From: Treponema sp.
GTDB lineage: Bacteria > Spirochaetota > Spirochaetia > Treponematales > Treponemataceae
Reading direction: 5' to 3'
Length of the DNA stretch: 64,000 bases
Assembly (NCBI GenBank): GCA_024682655.1
Contig: JAIKYZ010000109.1
Location: 1 to 64,000 of the forward strand
Shown: positions 33,732 through 42,104 of the stretch, in pieces
Position numbering within the stretch: the stretch's first letter is position 1
Layout of the letters: the number at the start of each line of letters is the position of its first letter
The notes under the pieces: generated by a model
The model's input: the letters and a program-made list of their open reading frames with translations, nothing else
Database searches by the model: none
Told to the model about the DNA's origin: nothing
Translations under genes and position numbers: made by a program

Positions 33732-35357
33732 ATGAGTAACAACAACGAAAGAAATAACAAAGATCCATTACTCTGTCACTGGGCAGATCAAATGGCAGAC
33801 AAAATCATTCGCGAAAAAGGTGATTTAGATTCATATACTTGTGCTTCTGGAATTACTCCTTCTGGAACAGTTCACCTTGGAAATTTTCGTGAAATTATTA
33901 CTGTAGACCTGGTAGTTCGTGCTTTGCGTGACCGTGGCAAGAAGGTACGCTTTATTTATTCTTGGGATGACTATGATGTATTCCGTAAAGTACCTGCAAA
34001 TATGCCAGATCCTGAAATCCTCGAAAAATATTTGCGTTATCCAATCACAATGGTACCTGATACAACAAAACGTAACGAAAATTATGCCCGCCACCATGAA
34101 GTTGATATTGAAGTTCAGCTTCCACGTGTTGGTATTAATCCTGAATTCCTTTATCAGGCAAGCCGCTACAGAGATAACCGTTATTCAGAAGGTATGAAAA
34201 AGGCACTTCAGGGTCGTGAAGAAATTAAAAAGTGCTTGAATGAATACCGTGATGATGATCACAAAATGAAAGATTCAGACGTATACTGGCCAGTATCAAT
34301 TTTCTGTGGTAAGTGTAACAAAGATACAACACAAATCCTTGATTATGACGGCCAATATGGAATTACCTACAAGTGTGAATGTGGAAATACAGAAACCGTA
34401 GATATTCGTGAATTTAAAGGTGCTAAATTAGGCTGGCGTGTTGACTGGCCAATGAGATGGAATGAAGAAAAAGTTGTATTTGAACCAGGTGGAAAAGATC
34501 ATATTTCTCCAGGTGGTTCTTACGATACTGCTAAATTAGTTTCAAAACGTATTTATGATTGGGATGCTCCAGTTACCATGCGTTATGACTTTGTAAATCT
34601 TAAGGGTGTTCCTGGAAAAATGTCTTCATCAAAGGGAAAGGTTATTGCTTTACCTGATGCTTTGGATGTTTACCAGGCTGAAGTTCTCCGTTATTTATTT
34701 GCAGGAACTCGTCCAAATACTGAATTTGCAATTTCTTTTGATATGGATGTTCTTAAAGTTTACGAAGATTATGATAAGACAGAAAGAATTGTTTTTGGCG
34801 TGGATAAAGCTAAAAATGATGATCACTTTAACAAAGAAAAGAGAATCTACATGCTTTCTCAGATTGATGGAAAGATTCCAGAAACTATGCCTTATCAGAT
34901 TACTTTCCGTATGCTTACAACTTTGTTACAGACTTATGATTTTGATTATGACAGAGTAATTGCTTCTTTGGGTGATGTTAAAGCTGAACAGGAAGAAAGA
35001 CTTCGCCGCAGAATGGCTTGTGCTGAATTCTGGATTAAACATTCTGCTCCAGACTGTGCCCCTGAATTCTGCTTTACAATTCGTCATGACGGTTCAAAAG
35101 CTGATTTATCTGGTGATATTCTTAAGGCTCTTATCCGAGTTAGAGAGGAAGTTGTACCAAAAGTTGGTTCTTACGCAATGGATAAAGAATGTCAGCAGGC
35201 TATGTATGATATTGCTACAGAATTAGGACTTGATGCAAAAGCCTTATTTACAGCCCTTTATCAGGCTTTGATTGGAAAAGATCAGGGACCACGTCTTGCT
35301 AACTTTATGAAAATCATTGGTAAAGATGAATTAGCTAAGATTTTAAGCGTATACTAA
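33732..35357 (+). CDS. lysS: Lysyl-tRNA synthetase, class I
   Basis: 541 residues. Charges tRNA-Lys with lysine. This is the class I enzyme (LysRS1, sometimes called LysK), found in archaea, spirochaetes and few other bacteria, not the usual class II LysS. It has the HIGH-like PSGTVHLGNF near the N-terminus and KMSSSKGKV as the KMSKS loop; a zinc-type set CGKCNKDTTQIL and CECG lies between. Start without a Shine-Dalgarno sequence; TATAAT at 33718-33723 predicts a transcript beginning 2 nt upstream of the ATG. Transcribed alone. Confidence 0.95.
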   Translation: MSNNNERNNKDPLLCHWADQMADKIIREKGDLDSYTCASGITPSGTVHLGNFREIITVDLVVRALRDRGKKVRFIYSWDDYDVFRKVPANMPDPEILEKYLRYPITMVPDTTKRNENYARHHEVDIEVQLPRVGINPEFLYQASRYRDNRYSEGMKKALQGREEIKKCLNEYRDDDHKMKDSDVYWPVSIFCGKCNKDTTQILDYDGQYGITYKCECGNTETVDIREFKGAKLGWRVDWPMRWNEEKVVFEPGGKDHISPGGSYDTAKLVSKRIYDWDAPVTMRYDFVNLKGVPGKMSSSKGKVIALPDALDVYQAEVLRYLFAGTRPNTEFAISFDMDVLKVYEDYDKTERIVFGVDKAKNDDHFNKEKRIYMLSQIDGKIPETMPYQITFRMLTTLLQTYDFDYDRVIASLGDVKAEQEERLRRRMACAEFWIKHSAPDCAPEFCFTIRHDGSKADLSGDILKALIRVREEVVPKVGSYAMDKECQQAMYDIATELGLDAKALFTALYQALIGKDQGPRLANFMKIIGKDELAKILSVY

Positions 35358-35382
35358 TTTTTATTAAGATTTGCTTTTATTG

Positions 35383-35410
35383 AAAAACTTCTTCTGTTTT
35401 GCGGAAGAAG
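35383..35410 (-). terminator. Possible terminator of the nucleoside transporter operon
   Basis: CTTCTTC (35388-35394) pairs with GAAGAAG (35404-35410); on the minus strand the stem is followed by five T (35387-35383). If used, transcripts would include the antisense of repeat copy B. It could also weakly serve lysS on the plus strand. Confidence 0.45.
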
Positions 35411-35534
35411 GTTTAAATTGAATGGCTAAAATATCGCCATTCAATTTAACTTAGAGTTTCTTGCGAAACTCTTGTATTGCGAATCAAATATCCTCGGTTG
35501 TTGAAACAACCTGCGGTATTTGATTTTAAAGAAG
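35411..35534 (+). repeat. Dispersed 124-bp three-hairpin element, copy B
   Basis: Almost identical to copy A over the full 124 bp, the last motif reading AAAGAAG instead of AAGGAAG. It lies between converging genes (lysS and a permease gene), so here it has no downstream gene on its own strand and its ribosome-binding sequence has decayed by one base. Confidence 0.93.
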
Positions 35535-35540
35535 TTTTTT

Positions 35541-36359
35541 TTATTTATTTTTCCTGTCAAAAACAATCAAGAGTAACATTATAAAATAGGGTAGAGAAAG
35601 TAAAATTGCTGATGGAATCTGGGGAATATAATTTTGCAGGTAGGTTGCAAGAATATCTGCCAGACAGAAAATAAAAATCGAAAGAGATATTTTCCAGGCT
35701 TTCTTTTTACCAAGGTATACTGCTGCCAAAGCCATCCAACCTCTGCCGCTTGAAATATTAGGCACAAAAGAAGAAATTCTAAATACTAAAAAAGATCCCG
35801 CAAGACTTGAAAATAAGGCTGCCATAGTCCAGGAAAGAATTCTGTAATTAAGAGTTTTTACTCCTTTTGCCCTTAAAACTTCAGGATCACTGCCACTTAT
35901 TCTTAGGTAAAGGCCGGCTTTTGTATAGCGCAGAAAAATTAATCCAAGTCCAATTGTTATAAAACTTATAATTACACAAGTTACTCTTACGCTGTTAACA
36001 GAAAATTGAAATTCTTCAGAAGTAAGAACGCCCCGGTTTCCCCATAATTTACTGGAAAGTAATGTTGTTAAAGCCCCCAAAAGAAGATTTAAAGCCAGAG
36101 CAGAAATAAAAGGGTTGGCCTTAAATTTTTCTACCAGAAGGGAAGCCGTAAAAATCACCAGCATAGAAAGCAAAAGGGAAAGCAAAGTAGCAATTATTGG
36201 AGAGCCGGTGTAAATAGTAAAGGTGTAAGTTAAAAATCCACTGAAAGTGATTAAGGCCTCCATAAAAAGTGCCAGTCTTCCGGCGTATTCAGAATATAGG
36301 GCTCCAATTGAACAAAGCAGAAGGGGACAGATCCAGGCAAGTATTGTCAGAAAATTCAT
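35541..36359 (-). CDS. Nucleoside-type ABC transporter permease 2 (BMP family system)
   Basis: 272 residues, about eight membrane segments, in the BPD_transp_2 branch. LRISGSDPEVLRAKGVKTL is the coupling-loop region and SSGRGWMALAAVYLGK the conserved C-terminal motif of the NupQ/RbsC-like permeases. It overlaps the upstream permease gene by 4 bp. It is the last gene in the BMP family operon and likely corresponds to one of the Pnr permeases of Treponema pallidum (from family knowledge). Confidence 0.9.
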   Translation of the reverse strand: MNFLTILAWICPLLLCSIGALYSEYAGRLALFMEALITFSGFLTYTFTIYTGSPIIATLLSLLLSMLVIFTASLLVEKFKANPFISALALNLLLGALTTLLSSKLWGNRGVLTSEEFQFSVNSVRVTCVIISFITIGLGLIFLRYTKAGLYLRISGSDPEVLRAKGVKTLNYRILSWTMAALFSSLAGSFLVFRISSFVPNISSGRGWMALAAVYLGKKKAWKISLSIFIFCLADILATYLQNYIPQIPSAILLSLPYFIMLLLIVFDRKNK

Positions 36360-37255
36360 AAGCCCCTCCTTTTATTTGAATTAAGCCTGATTTTAAAAAT
36401 CGGAAAAGAAATAATAAATAAAATCAAACCTTGAAGAAGACTTGATAAATCAAAGCCCAGATTTGTAAGCAGGGCATATTTATTTGAGTAAGTAATTAAA
36501 AATCCCATAAATAAACTTGCGGGTATAAGTAAAATTGGATTAAGGCAGGCAATTAGGGCCACAGACAAGCCATTCCATCCAAGTCCAGAATAAAAACCAG
36601 AATGGCAGGTATAATAAGTTCCACAAACTGCAATTCCTCCACAAAGGGAATAAAGCCCTGCGGATATGGTAAAAGAAAAATCCAGAATTTTAGAGTTGTT
36701 AAAAGCGGCATATTGGGAAAATTTTGGGGCAATACCACTGATTGTAATTTTTCTTCCCAGGGAAGATGCCTCAAAGAAAAAATAAGTCAAAAGGCATAAA
36801 AGCAGAATCGGGAAGATTAGCCAATTAAAATTTGAAGGGGGCATTATACTTGCAAAACGAAATTTATTTGCAATAAAATCTGTTGCAAGCAGATTTCCTC
36901 TGGAAGTTCTAAAAGGACCTGCAATTGCCCCATCTATTAAAGGAATTATTGCGCAGGAGAGAATAAAAGAGGTAAATAAGGGGTCTGTCCCCTTTAAATT
37001 TTTAAGTCCCGAAGAAATTAAGCCCAGACAGGCTCCTGACAGAAAAGTTATAAGAAAGGCCAGGGGAATAGCCAGAAGGGGAGGAAGTTTTGTAAATTGA
37101 TTTAATAATAGGGCTGTTACAAAACCACCCAAATAAACCTGACCTTCTCCGCCAAGATTAAAAAATCCACTTTTAATTGCAAAAATTGCAGCAAGGCTCC
37201 CGACCATATACAAAGTAGAAAGATTTAAGGCCTGGCCCAGGTAATAAAGATTCAT
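36356..37255 (-). CDS. Nucleoside-type ABC transporter permease 1 (BMP family system)
   Basis: 299 residues, multiple membrane segments. FFNLGGEGQVYLGGFVTALL near the N-terminus is the signature of NupP/YufP-like permeases; a later GWNGLSVALIACLNPILLIP matches the C-terminal motif. Its start overlaps the end of the ATPase gene by one base, so translation is coupled. Confidence 0.9.
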   Translation of the reverse strand: MNLYYLGQALNLSTLYMVGSLAAIFAIKSGFFNLGGEGQVYLGGFVTALLLNQFTKLPPLLAIPLAFLITFLSGACLGLISSGLKNLKGTDPLFTSFILSCAIIPLIDGAIAGPFRTSRGNLLATDFIANKFRFASIMPPSNFNWLIFPILLLCLLTYFFFEASSLGRKITISGIAPKFSQYAAFNNSKILDFSFTISAGLYSLCGGIAVCGTYYTCHSGFYSGLGWNGLSVALIACLNPILLIPASLFMGFLITYSNKYALLTNLGFDLSSLLQGLILFIISFPIFKIRLNSNKRRGL

Positions 37256-38514
37256 CAGAGGGCCTCCAATTTTATCTGGCCAAAGATATCATAGGTATTT
37301 GTAAAGATATAATTCTGGCAGAGTTCTTTAGGAAAATCAGGACTACCAAGAATTATTATTCTGCAGCCTTTTTTTCCTTCATTCCTGAGTAAATCATAAA
37401 GTTTTTCCGAAGATTGGGAATCTAAACCCTGAAGAGGCTGGCACAAAATTAAAGTCTTTGGTCTGCATTCTAGTTCCCGGCTTAAGATTAATCTTTGCAG
37501 CATTCCCCCAGAAAGGGCCGAAACTTTTTCATTGTATTTTATATTTACCTCAGCTTTTTTACATAAATTCTGGCAAAATTCTATAAGTGATTTTTTTGAA
37601 AGTTTTGTATGATAAACCCCAGTCATCTGTAAAATGCTTAAGTTTGGATTTGAAGCCCTAAAATTTCTGTCAGAAGCAACAAGGGCAAATCCTTTATTTC
37701 TATTTTTTGAGACAAATTTAATTATCTGTCTTTCGTAGTTTTCTAAGTGTAAAAGGCTGGAACTTTGAATAAGGCTGGAATTTGGAATTTTTTCCGGCTT
37801 TTTTATTTCTTCTTGATTTTTATTATTTTCAAAGAGGGATTTTTTAATTTTTTCAATAGAAAATTCTTTTACTGGGCCTTCTTTTAAAATATTTCCATCT
37901 TTTAATAAAATAAGGTAGTCGCCCAAATGTAAGGCTTCTTCAAAATTATGAGTGATTAATATAAAAGTTTTATCAGTTTTTTTTAATTCCATCAGATTTT
38001 TATAAAAGAGGGCTTTTTCATCATTATTTAAGAGGGCACTTGCTTCATCTAAAATTATTGTTTCCGGCTCTTTAAGTAAAATACCTGTCAGGGAAAGAAA
38101 GAATTTTTGAGAAAGACTTAGATTTTTTACTTTTTCTTTTGGATTAATTCCCGGAAGCCATTTTTCCAGGAGCAGGGGGATTTTTTTATTTAAAGATTTT
38201 ATTGAATCTTTTGTTCCAAGGTATAAGTTTTCTTTTACAGAAATTGAATCTGAAAGAAAGGGCCTTTGGTGCAGACAGGCAATTTTATAGTTCAGAGAAT
38301 CTTTAGGATCCTTAAAATCAACTATTTTATCATTAATTAAGATTTTGCCGTCTGTAGCTTTTTTGTCACCGCAGATTATATGTGCCAGAGTTGATTTACC
38401 AGCTCCATTTTCGCCTAAAAGAACATAAGTCTTGCCTTTTGAAAATTTTAAATTAATATTTTTTAATACTTCTTTATAGCCAAATTTAGCACATATATTC
38501 TGCAGCTCAATCAT
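37255..38514 (-). CDS. Nucleoside-type ABC transporter ATPase with a shortened second domain
   Basis: 419 residues, against about 500 in typical two-domain ATPases of this type. Domain 1 has a good Walker A (GENGAGKST, residues 34-42), a degenerate signature (LSLSQ in place of LSGGQ) and Walker B IILDEASALL. Domain 2 has a good signature LSGGMLQRLI and Walker B-like LILCQPLQGLD, but no Walker A; the segment that should carry it is missing. One composite site (Walker A of domain 1 with signature of domain 2) can still be formed, so the pump may work with one active site. It lies between the BMP lipoprotein and the permease genes. Confidence 0.88.
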   Translation of the reverse strand: MIELQNICAKFGYKEVLKNINLKFSKGKTYVLLGENGAGKSTLAHIICGDKKATDGKILINDKIVDFKDPKDSLNYKIACLHQRPFLSDSISVKENLYLGTKDSIKSLNKKIPLLLEKWLPGINPKEKVKNLSLSQKFFLSLTGILLKEPETIILDEASALLNNDEKALFYKNLMELKKTDKTFILITHNFEEALHLGDYLILLKDGNILKEGPVKEFSIEKIKKSLFENNKNQEEIKKPEKIPNSSLIQSSSLLHLENYERQIIKFVSKNRNKGFALVASDRNFRASNPNLSILQMTGVYHTKLSKKSLIEFCQNLCKKAEVNIKYNEKVSALSGGMLQRLILSRELECRPKTLILCQPLQGLDSQSSEKLYDLLRNEGKKGCRIIILGSPDFPKELCQNYIFTNTYDIFGQIKLEAL

Positions 38515-38521
38515 AAAGGTC

Positions 38522-39529
38522 TTAGAGCTCCTGAATGATTATATTTCTATTCTTGATATCAGAAATTAAAGAGGACATTGCATTTCTAATTTTTTCAGGA
38601 ACAGTTTGAATGTAATTCAAATCATCCTGAACAAAGTCGATGTAGCCTTTTTCAAGACCAACCATATCTGCCTTTCCCCATTCAGTTTCTTCTTTTATAT
38701 ATTCAACGGTAACTTCGTAGGCCATTTTCTTTTGTTCCATGACTGTACTGGAAATTATTCTACCAGGGGCTTTTGCAAATCCGTTGTTATCAAACCAGGT
38801 GATATAAATATTATGCTCTACAGCCGATTTAATTACTCCCTGTGAAGCACCTCCGCAAATTGGAAGAATTACATCAACTCCCTTAGAAATTAAACTATCG
38901 GCAATTTCTGCACCTTTTGTGGCATCATACCAGTTTCCTACAAGTCTAAAATCAGCGCTTGTAAGGGGATTAGCTGCCTTGGCTCCTTTTTCAAAGTAAG
39001 GATAAAGAATATTGTTCATTACAGGGTATTCCTGAGCCGCTATCAAAGCTACCTTGTGAGTTTTTGACATAAGGCCGGCGATATAACCTGTTAGATAAGA
39101 CTGTTCATACTGATTGTAACAAACGGTGTAGATATTATTATTTCCCTGGTAATTTGCGTCTAAAAGAATGAACTTTTGATTAGGGAAAGATTCAATTATT
39201 GGCAGGGTGAGTTCTGGTAAAGAGGGATTTGAAGAAATAATTAGATCGTATTTTTGACTTGCAGCAAGGCCTAAAAGTTTAGCCCCCCATTCAGCCTGAT
39301 TTGTTCCTGCTTCCATAACGAAAAGTTTAACATTTTTGGCTTCTTCAACTTCTTCGTTATAGCCATCAACGGCTTCTTTTACGCCTTCAACCAGCATTTC
39401 GTATACCGGACTGTTGTCTATAATTCCCGGAACGAAGATAGCAATGGATTTTGCCTTTACAACTTCTTTAGTTTTACAAGACAAAAACAAAAGTGAAATT
39501 AAACATAAAAATAGAGAGATCTTTTTCAT
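38522..39529 (-). CDS. BMP family nucleoside-binding lipoprotein, PnrA/TmpC-like
   Basis: 335 residues with a lipobox (LLFLSC, C18). The fold motifs are those of the BMP family: IAIFVPGIIDNSPVYEMLVE, FILLDANY, QSYLTGYIAGLMSK and VDVILPICGGASQG. In Treponema pallidum the relative TmpC/PnrA binds purine nucleosides, so that is the likely ligand. A promoter (TTGACA, 17-bp spacer, TAATTT) predicts transcription from the ATG itself; a palindrome sits within its spacer (39540-39557), probably the MarR operator. First gene of a four-gene transporter operon. Confidence 0.92.
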   Translation of the reverse strand: MKKISLFLCLISLLFLSCKTKEVVKAKSIAIFVPGIIDNSPVYEMLVEGVKEAVDGYNEEVEEAKNVKLFVMEAGTNQAEWGAKLLGLAASQKYDLIISSNPSLPELTLPIIESFPNQKFILLDANYQGNNNIYTVCYNQYEQSYLTGYIAGLMSKTHKVALIAAQEYPVMNNILYPYFEKGAKAANPLTSADFRLVGNWYDATKGAEIADSLISKGVDVILPICGGASQGVIKSAVEHNIYITWFDNNGFAKAPGRIISSTVMEQKKMAYEVTVEYIKEETEWGKADMVGLEKGYIDFVQDDLNYIQTVPEKIRNAMSSLISDIKNRNIIIQEL

Positions 39530-39535
39530 ATAAAT

Positions 39536-39564
39536 AAATTAGTTTGATATAAAACTATTGTCAA
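39536..39564 (-). promoter_or_regulatory. Promoter of the BMP operon with an embedded operator
   Basis: On the minus strand: TTGACA (39564-39559), 17-bp spacer, TAATTT (39541-39536); predicted start at 39529, the A of the ATG. The palindrome TAGTTTGATATAAAACTA (39540-39557, plus-strand reading) fills the spacer, an ideal place for the MarR-type repressor encoded just upstream. Confidence 0.65.
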
Positions 39565-39569
39565 GTAAA

Positions 39570-40001
39570 TTAAGAAAAATTATTACTGATTCTCTGCAAA
39601 AATTCTACAAATTTTTCTTTTTCTTCCTGATTAAAATCTTTGTAAAAGGTTGCAATTAAATCTTTTGAGATTTCTGAAGTTTTACAATTATATTCTTTTC
39701 CCTTTTTGGTAAGGCGAATCAATTTACTTCTTTTATCGTTTGTGTCGCTTACGGTTTCTATTAAACCTTCCTGTTCAAGTTTACGAACCAAAACTGTTGT
39801 TGTTGATTTATCTCTGTTTATTTTTTCTGATAAATCTTTCATGGTCATATTTTGGTTTTCTTTTAATTGAAAAAGAATGTTTCCATGAGAAGTTGCAAAA
39901 TCTGGCCAGCCATTTTCTTTTAATTTATCTCTCAAAAAATCTGAAGTTACAGAGTGGATATGAGAGAGAAGAGAAATACTTTGATTAATACTTTTTTCCA
40001 T
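39570..40001 (-). CDS. MarR family transcriptional regulator
   Basis: 143 residues. The winged helix follows the MarR plan: MTMKDLSEKINRDKSTTTVL, VRKLEQEGLIETVSDTNDKR (wing), then SKLIRLTKKGKEY. It probably represses the BMP transporter operon, whose promoter and operator lie in the 40 bp after its stop codon. TATAAT (40015-40010, minus strand) predicts a transcript starting 2 nt before its own ATG, without a ribosome-binding site. The ligand is unknown; a purine or nucleoside is a reasonable guess. Confidence 0.9.
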   Translation of the reverse strand: MEKSINQSISLLSHIHSVTSDFLRDKLKENGWPDFATSHGNILFQLKENQNMTMKDLSEKINRDKSTTTVLVRKLEQEGLIETVSDTNDKRSKLIRLTKKGKEYNCKTSEISKDLIATFYKDFNQEEKEKFVEFLQRISNNFS

Positions 40002-40025
40002 AGTTAAATATTATAAATCCAAATT

Positions 40026-42023
40026 TTAATATTGTCCCTGTGGCATTCCAGGATAATTTTGTCCAGGAACCATGTTGTAGGCATTATTTGCAGGATTTGT
40101 ATTATTTTGTGCAGGGTTTGTATTAGTCTGGCTGCTTTGACTGTTTGCACTTGAATTACCTGCAGTCTCAGAAGAAGTTACACTTGTGTCTGCATTAGAA
40201 ACTTCACTACTTTCGCTAGACTGGCTGTCAGAGTTTTCTGCTGGTTTTTCAATAGTTGTACTTTCATTTGTACTTGGGCTTGTATTTGAATTTTCGTTAT
40301 AAAGGTCAATTCGAATTTCTTCAAGTCTTGATTTATGTCTTGATTTAAGGAGAAGTGTTTGATTTTCTCGTTTATAAACATAACCAGATGAATTATAAGT
40401 TTCAAATCTTGGGTCTGTACGGAAGGCCATGTTGTAAATATAAATTGTGCGGAATCTAGGAACACCCTTCAAAATTACATAGTGGGTAAGGCTTTCTGGG
40501 AAGTCGATTATATACTGAATTTCTTCACTAGATCTGTTAACTTTGATGTCTCTTGCACAAGTCCAGGCCCAAACTTTATTAGAATCACTAATCTTAGCAA
40601 AGTGTGGGTAGTACCAGTTATCGTAAGCAATAATAGGATAAATATTTGAAAGTGTTCTTAAATCAAAGGAAGAACTTTCTGCAATATAAGAATTTACAAT
40701 GGCATAACCTGCTTTTTGAGTTTCTACATTACCAGAGATAATTCCATAACGTAAAAGAGCAACACCAATTTCAACAGCCTGAACAACCGAGATAAAGGTA
40801 TCATTTTCGGAAATTGTAATAATGCTTCCATTAAAATTACACATTGAAGCTATCTTATCTACACAAGGTTCAAGTAATGGCAGAAGAATTGAAGCATATT
40901 TTTCGTTCAATGGTAAAAGTTCATTGTACAATTGTAAAATTCCAACAATCTGTACTAAAGTTGCATTTTCAATATTGAGTTTTGCAGCCCTATTAAGAAT
41001 TGTTGTTACTTCATTCTGATTTGGATGAATGAAAAGGAAGTTAGCAATATTTCTGACTCCCAAAATATTTAATGAACCATTTTGAGCACTTGTAGAAATA
41101 AGGTTTTGATTAGTTTTCATAACGGCTTCAAGTTTTAAATCCATAGAAGAAAGGGTATTTAAATATGGAGCCGAAAGATAAGTTCTTTCCGGATTGTTTT
41201 TAAGGCTCTGAGGTATGTTTTCAATAGCCTGATTATAGTGGCCGGTTTCTGACATAGCGGCAATATAAGAAACAGCAGTCTGTTCTGTAATATTTGCTTC
41301 GACAGTATTTGAATTAAAGGCAGAAATAAGATTGTGTTTGATTGAAGAAATTGTCTGTCTGTAATTTTCTGGACTGGCAATTGCAAGTTCTGTAATCAAA
41401 TCAAAGGTAAATTCCTGTGTATCCTGGTATGGAGCATAAGATAAAGAATTTCCCAGGTGGGAGAAAGTAACATACTTTTCAGCAAGGGAATAAGCTTCCA
41501 GTTCCCAGGAATTTTTTCTTTCTTCAAAAATAATTCTGTTTGAATCCTCTTTTTTAACTTTTAAATTTGAGGAATAATTGTAAGGAATCTCGATTGATTT
41601 TATATTTGCAGGTAAAACTGCGTTAATCGATAAATTAGAATCTATGTCCAGAGAGGATAATAAAATGTGAAGTTTTACATTATTTGTAAAATCAAATTCA
41701 TAAGATAAATCTGATATTTTTTTGTAACTTGTTAAGTTTACTTCTGTTATTTCTTGTGAATCACCTGCATTATTAACTTTTATTGGATTTTGGTTATCAA
41801 AGAATAAATTAAGACCCTTATAAGATAATCTAAGTTTATTAGTTAAAGGCGTTCCGCTGTCATTTGCTGTGCTTTCTTCTGCTTTTTCAAGAGTAATTTG
41901 AAGATTACCAATTTTTTCAATAATGCTTGAATCTGTTCTAAATTGAAGGACAAAAATGCCGATGATTATAAGAGTATCGACAATCAGCAGTCCTAAGGCT
42001 TTTCTAAAATTTTGAATGCTCAT
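40026..42023 (-). CDS. Unknown membrane-anchored protein, 665 residues
   Basis: One N-terminal membrane segment (about residues 9-26), then a long exported part. Residues about 45-210 look beta-rich, 210-480 helical with TPR-like spacing (ETGHYNQAIENIPQSLKNNP), and 480-570 beta again. The last 90 residues are a low-complexity Ser/Asn/Gln/Thr tail ending in Pro/Gly/Tyr-rich sequence. I do not recognise a family. It probably faces the periplasm from the inner membrane. It precedes the marR-like gene by 24 bp on the same strand in the opposite order of transcription flow: marR is upstream. Confidence 0.75.
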   Translation of the reverse strand: MSIQNFRKALGLLIVDTLIIIGIFVLQFRTDSSIIEKIGNLQITLEKAEESTANDSGTPLTNKLRLSYKGLNLFFDNQNPIKVNNAGDSQEITEVNLTSYKKISDLSYEFDFTNNVKLHILLSSLDIDSNLSINAVLPANIKSIEIPYNYSSNLKVKKEDSNRIIFEERKNSWELEAYSLAEKYVTFSHLGNSLSYAPYQDTQEFTFDLITELAIASPENYRQTISSIKHNLISAFNSNTVEANITEQTAVSYIAAMSETGHYNQAIENIPQSLKNNPERTYLSAPYLNTLSSMDLKLEAVMKTNQNLISTSAQNGSLNILGVRNIANFLFIHPNQNEVTTILNRAAKLNIENATLVQIVGILQLYNELLPLNEKYASILLPLLEPCVDKIASMCNFNGSIITISENDTFISVVQAVEIGVALLRYGIISGNVETQKAGYAIVNSYIAESSSFDLRTLSNIYPIIAYDNWYYPHFAKISDSNKVWAWTCARDIKVNRSSEEIQYIIDFPESLTHYVILKGVPRFRTIYIYNMAFRTDPRFETYNSSGYVYKRENQTLLLKSRHKSRLEEIRIDLYNENSNTSPSTNESTTIEKPAENSDSQSSESSEVSNADTSVTSSETAGNSSANSQSSQTNTNPAQNNTNPANNAYNMVPGQNYPGMPQGQY

Positions 42024-42104
42024 TGTCTTTTCAGTTTAACTAATGATTAATGGAATTTCAACTATACTTTGTTCTATTAAATATATGTAATTAAGGTGGG
42101 GAAA

